Below are positions 61,477-64,000 of a DNA stretch of 64,000 bases, piece after piece. Made by a program: the position numbers and the translations under genes. Position 1 is the stretch's first letter; every line of letters starts with the position of its first letter. The notes under the pieces were generated by a model. That model did no database searches and had not been told where the DNA came from. It saw only the letters and a list, made by a program, of their open reading frames with translations. This DNA is from Rhodovibrio salinarum DSM 9154 (GTDB lineage: Bacteria; Pseudomonadota; Alphaproteobacteria; Kiloniellales; Rhodovibrionaceae), in assembly GCF_000515255.1 (NCBI RefSeq), contig NZ_KI911559.1:903547-967546 (forward strand), given 5' to 3'.

Positions 61477-61560
61477 TGCGCGAGAAATACGGTTCGTTCT
61501 GGGATGGCTTGAATACTGGGACGGGGCATTGAGCTACGGCATGATACCAAGGCGCGTTGA

Positions 61561-62098
61561 TCACGACCGGTAGACCCAGTCGCGCAGGCCGATCGACATG
61601 ATGGTCCATGGCTGGTTGGCGAGCCGCTTCCAGGCATCGGCGCAGTGATCGAGAATGTTCGTATAGGAGGTGAACACGCGGTTGGAGAGCCAGTTGTCGC
61701 GCATGTACTGCCAGACGTTCTCTACCGGGTTCAGCTCGGGGCTGCGTGGCGGTAGCGGCAGCAGGCTGATATTGGCTGGGATTTGAAGGTCCTTGGCCTT
61801 GTGCCAGCCGGCCTGATTCCAGGAGCACGACGGCATGGGCGCCGGGATCGACGACCTTGGCGATCTCGGCCAGGTGGAGGGTCATCGCCGCGGTATCGCA
61901 GCGCGGCAGGATCAAGCCAGCGGCCTTACCGAGCGCAGGGCAGATCGCGCCGAAGATGTGGGCGGAGCGGGTGCGCTGGTCGTGCGGCACCCGTGGCCGC
62001 GTGCCCCGACGCGCCCACCGGCGGGTGAGCTTGTTCTTCTGACCGACGCGCGCTTCGTCCTGGAACCAGACCTTCACGTCCATCGGAACCGGGATCAT
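61561..62098 (-). pseudogene. IS630-type transposase fragment A, frameshifted
   Basis: The C-terminal DDE half of an IS630 transposase: VKVWFQDEARVGQKNKLTRRW, then HAVVLL, and after a one-base insertion near 61817 the other frame continues AGWHKAKDLQIP, PPRSPELNPVENVWQYM to the stop at 61561. The first Asp and final Glu (NPVE) survive but the N-terminal HTH half is missing. It begins right after the MIPVP codons of an IS66 tnpB start, so it was inserted there. It starts 84 bases after the reductase stop. Confidence 0.8.
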
Positions 62099-62300
62099 CG
62101 ACCCGCCACCACGGCCAGAACCCGCCCCAGCGCATCGGCATCGACATCGGGTCCAACGGTGACCCGGCAGCCGTTGGTCAGGACGATCTCCATTAGACCA
62201 GCCGGTCCCGTCTGCTCGGGGGACTTGGACTGGTCCACGAGCTTGGCCTCGACGAACGACGGCGCAGTATCCCCGCCCAACCGTCCGGCCTGCATGTCCC
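62095..62300 (-). pseudogene. IS66 accessory gene fragment
   Basis: The C-terminal 65 residues or so of an IS66-type tnpA accessory protein: [28 protein letters not shown] and DVDADALGRVLAVVAG, followed by a stop that overlaps an ATG for MIPVP, the usual start of IS66 tnpB. The upstream part is replaced by IS630 fragment B and the downstream part by IS630 fragment A. Confidence 0.6.
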
Positions 62301-62957
62301 GGCGCCTGTCCGTTCGATCGCCGCGCGGATCGCCGGCGGCTTGTGGGCCGGCAGGTTGTCCATCACCACGAGGTCGCCTGGCCGCAGGGTCGGAACCAGG
62401 ACCTGTTCGACATAGGCGAGGAAGGCCACGCCGGTCATGGCGCCGTCGAGCGTCATTGGCGCGGTCATGCCGGACAGGCGGAGGGCGCCGACGAAGGTGG
62501 TGGTCTTCCAGTGACCGTGGGGAACCGGTGCCCGGCACCGCGCGCCACGGGCGGCGCGGCCATGCATCCGGGCCATCTTGGTCGACGTCCCGCACGCGTC
62601 GATGAATACCAGCCGCTCGGGGTCGAGATCTGGCTGGCTTTCGAACCAGGCGAGGCGGCGCTGGGCTACGTCCGCACGGCCCTGCTCCGTCGCGTGCGCA
62701 GTCTTTTTTTCCGCGTCGCGCCGTGGCGCTGGAAGAACCGGCAGACGACGCTCGGCGTCGGACGATAGCCCACCGCCGCGTCCAGCCGGTCAGCGATCTC
62801 CGCCAAGGTGAGATCCGGCGTCTCCTCGACCCATCCCAGGATCAACTCGCAGTGATCATCGATCCGATGAGAGCGATGATTGCCGCCGCGCTTGTCGGGG
62901 TCGACGTGCCCGCGTGTCCGGGCACGCTGAACCCACCGGATCGCAGACGAAACCCCG
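62301..62957 (-). pseudogene. IS630-type transposase fragment B with A7G slip site
   Basis: The N-terminal helix-turn-helix part ([35 protein letters not shown]) reads in one frame to RHGATRKK. At seven A (T-run 62704-62710) the sequence continues in another frame as [39 protein letters not shown] and stops being homologous near 62301, before the final Glu. The first few residues are lost at the 62957 junction with the repeat. Inactive. Confidence 0.75.
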
Positions 62958-62958
62958 A

Positions 62959-63190
62959 CCCCGCCCCTTGATCGCGCCGGCGATTCCGGCCACACGACGG
63001 CGTTATGGGTGTGCAGGGATCTTCGGGACGGTACGACGTCCTCGTGCTGGGCGGTGGCGCGGCGGGGTTGATGTGTGCGCGCGTCGCCGGGCAGCGCGGC
63101 CGGCGCGTGGCGGTGGTCGAGCACATGCCCGAGGTGGGGAAGAAGATCCTGATCTCCGGCGGCGGGCGCTGCAACTTCACCAATCTGGAG
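62959..63190 (+). repeat. Right copy of the 232-bp direct repeat
   Basis: Partner of 41759-41990, about four mismatches and no gaps. Here it is continuous with the full flavoprotein gene, so this side appears to keep the original gene. It abuts the IS630 fragment at 62957/62958. Confidence 0.95.
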
Positions 63191-64000
63191 GTCGCCCCCG
63201 ACCGCTTCCTGTCGGCCAATCCGCACTTCGCCAAGTCCGCGCTCAAGCGCTACACGCAGTGGGACTTCATCTCGCTGGTCTCCGACTATGGCATCGCCTG
63301 GCACGAGAAGACGTTGGGCCAGTTGTTCTGCGACCAGTCGGCCCAGCAGATCGTCGATCTGCTGCTGCGCGACTGCGCCGAGGTGGGCGTCGAGATCCTG
63401 ACCAGCGCCCCGGTGCGCGATGTGACCCGCGCACCCGAGCCGAACGGCGGCTTCGCCGTGCGCACGGAAAGCGGCACGCTGCGCGCGCCCAGCCTGGTGG
63501 TCGCGACCGGCGGGCCGTCGATCCCGAAGCTGGGCGCCACCGCGTTCGCCTACGATCTCGCGCGCGATTTCGGCCTGCCGCTGATCGAACCGCGCCCGGC
63601 GCTGGTGCCGCTGACGCTGCAGCCGGCGGACAAGGCGCTGGCCGCGCCGCTGTCCGGCCTCGCGGTCGACAGCGCGGTCACCGCCAACGGCACGACCTTC
63701 CGAGAGGCGACGCTGTTCACCCACCGCGGCGTCTCCGGCCCCGCCGTGTTGCAGGCGTCCAGCTACTGGCAGGCGGCCGACCTGCATGCGGGCGCGCACG
63801 CCGGTGGCCGGAAACGCGCGGCCGCCGCGCCGGCCGATCTGCGCGGCCTGCCGGTGCGGTTCGACCTGCTGCCGGAAGTGAGCGATCCCGACTGGCTGGT
63901 CGCCGCCAAGGCCGCCCGGCCGCGCCAGCAGCTCCAGACCGTGCTGGGCGAGGTGCTGCCGCAGCGCCTGGCGCAGCGGCTGGCCGCGCAGCTCGCCGAT
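63005..64000 (+). CDS. BaiN/HI0933-type NAD(P)/FAD-dependent oxidoreductase, cut by window end
   Basis: An uninterrupted frame from ATG 63005 to the window edge gives 332 residues of a family usually about 400 long. The FAD site is VLVLGGGAAGLMCARVAG near residue 11, and the family signature ISGGGRCNFTNLE is at about 52-64. Further family segments are TGGPSIPKLGATAFAYDLA and THRGVSGPAVLQASSYW. Members are flavoproteins of mostly unknown role; BaiN reduces bile acid intermediates in gut clostridia. The 5' end is duplicated 21.2 kb to the left. Confidence 0.88.
   Translation, partial: MGVQGSSGRYDVLVLGGGAAGLMCARVAGQRGRRVAVVEHMPEVGKKILISGGGRCNFTNLEVAPDRFLSANPHFAKSALKRYTQWDFISLVSDYGIAWHEKTLGQLFCDQSAQQIVDLLLRDCAEVGVEILTSAPVRDVTRAPEPNGGFAVRTESGTLRAPSLVVATGGPSIPKLGATAFAYDLARDFGLPLIEPRPALVPLTLQPADKALAAPLSGLAVDSAVTANGTTFREATLFTHRGVSGPAVLQASSYWQAADLHAGAHAGGRKRAAAAPADLRGLPVRFDLLPEVSDPDWLVAAKAARPRQQLQTVLGEVLPQRLAQRLAAQLAD

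Overview
The window looks like chromosome of a high-GC alphaproteobacterium. Several gene neighbourhoods point that way: F0 genes in the order atpI-atpB-atpE-atpF'-atpF with a separate b' subunit; smc, a DsbA-like gene, a DUF721 gene and mutY side by side; yqeY-dnaG-rpoD divergent from carAB; and an Irr-type iron box in front of dps. Acidic proteins and a long acidic insert in the sigma factor would fit a salt-adapted member of the Rhodospirillales/Rhodovibrio type, but that is inference.

Core region (1 to 36.6 kb). This part is dense housekeeping sequence: an AI-2E-family permease, an EmrE-like SMR pump with a structured leader and a palindromic operator, cyanophycinase, a MATE pump, a UPF0149-like protein, the F0 part of ATP synthase, smc, a DsbA-like thiol protein, a DUF721 protein, mutY, dps, a PanE-like reductase, a LysR regulator next to trxB, a sensor kinase, an ELM1-like/DUF4112 gene pair, a Lrp/AsnC regulator, rpoD, dnaG, yqeY, carA, carB, greA and a tiny entericidin-like lipoprotein. 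A gene-free stretch at 18.06-18.84 kb holds a chain of seven hairpins ending in a strong terminator, probably an unannotated RNA.

Defence island (about 36.85 to 41.56 kb). Base composition falls visibly. Three overlapping genes encode an OLD-family ATPase/TOPRIM nuclease, split in two by a -1 frame change at GGGG, and a UvrD-type helicase. This is a Gabija-like anti-phage arrangement. An intact tRNA with anticodon CAU (probably tRNA-Ile2) lies at the right edge and a decayed copy of its 5' half at the left edge.

Catabolic and respiratory block (about 42 to 63 kb). A near-identical 232-bp repeat, containing the start of a BaiN/HI0933-type flavoprotein gene, flanks about 21 kb of inserted genes with an exact offset of 21,200 bp. 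The left copy is truncated and joined in frame to the tail of an IS6-like transposase. The right copy is next to a mosaic of IS630 and IS66 remnants and reads on past the window end. Inside are a complete five-step histidine degradation set (hutC, hutF divergent from hutI-hutH-hutG-hutU), a TRAP transporter (DctP, DctQ, DctM) probably serving it, and a DMSO/TMAO respiration cluster. That cluster has a soluble hybrid kinase and response regulator divergent from a three-haem cytochrome fusion, a TorD chaperone and a TorA/DorA molybdoenzyme.
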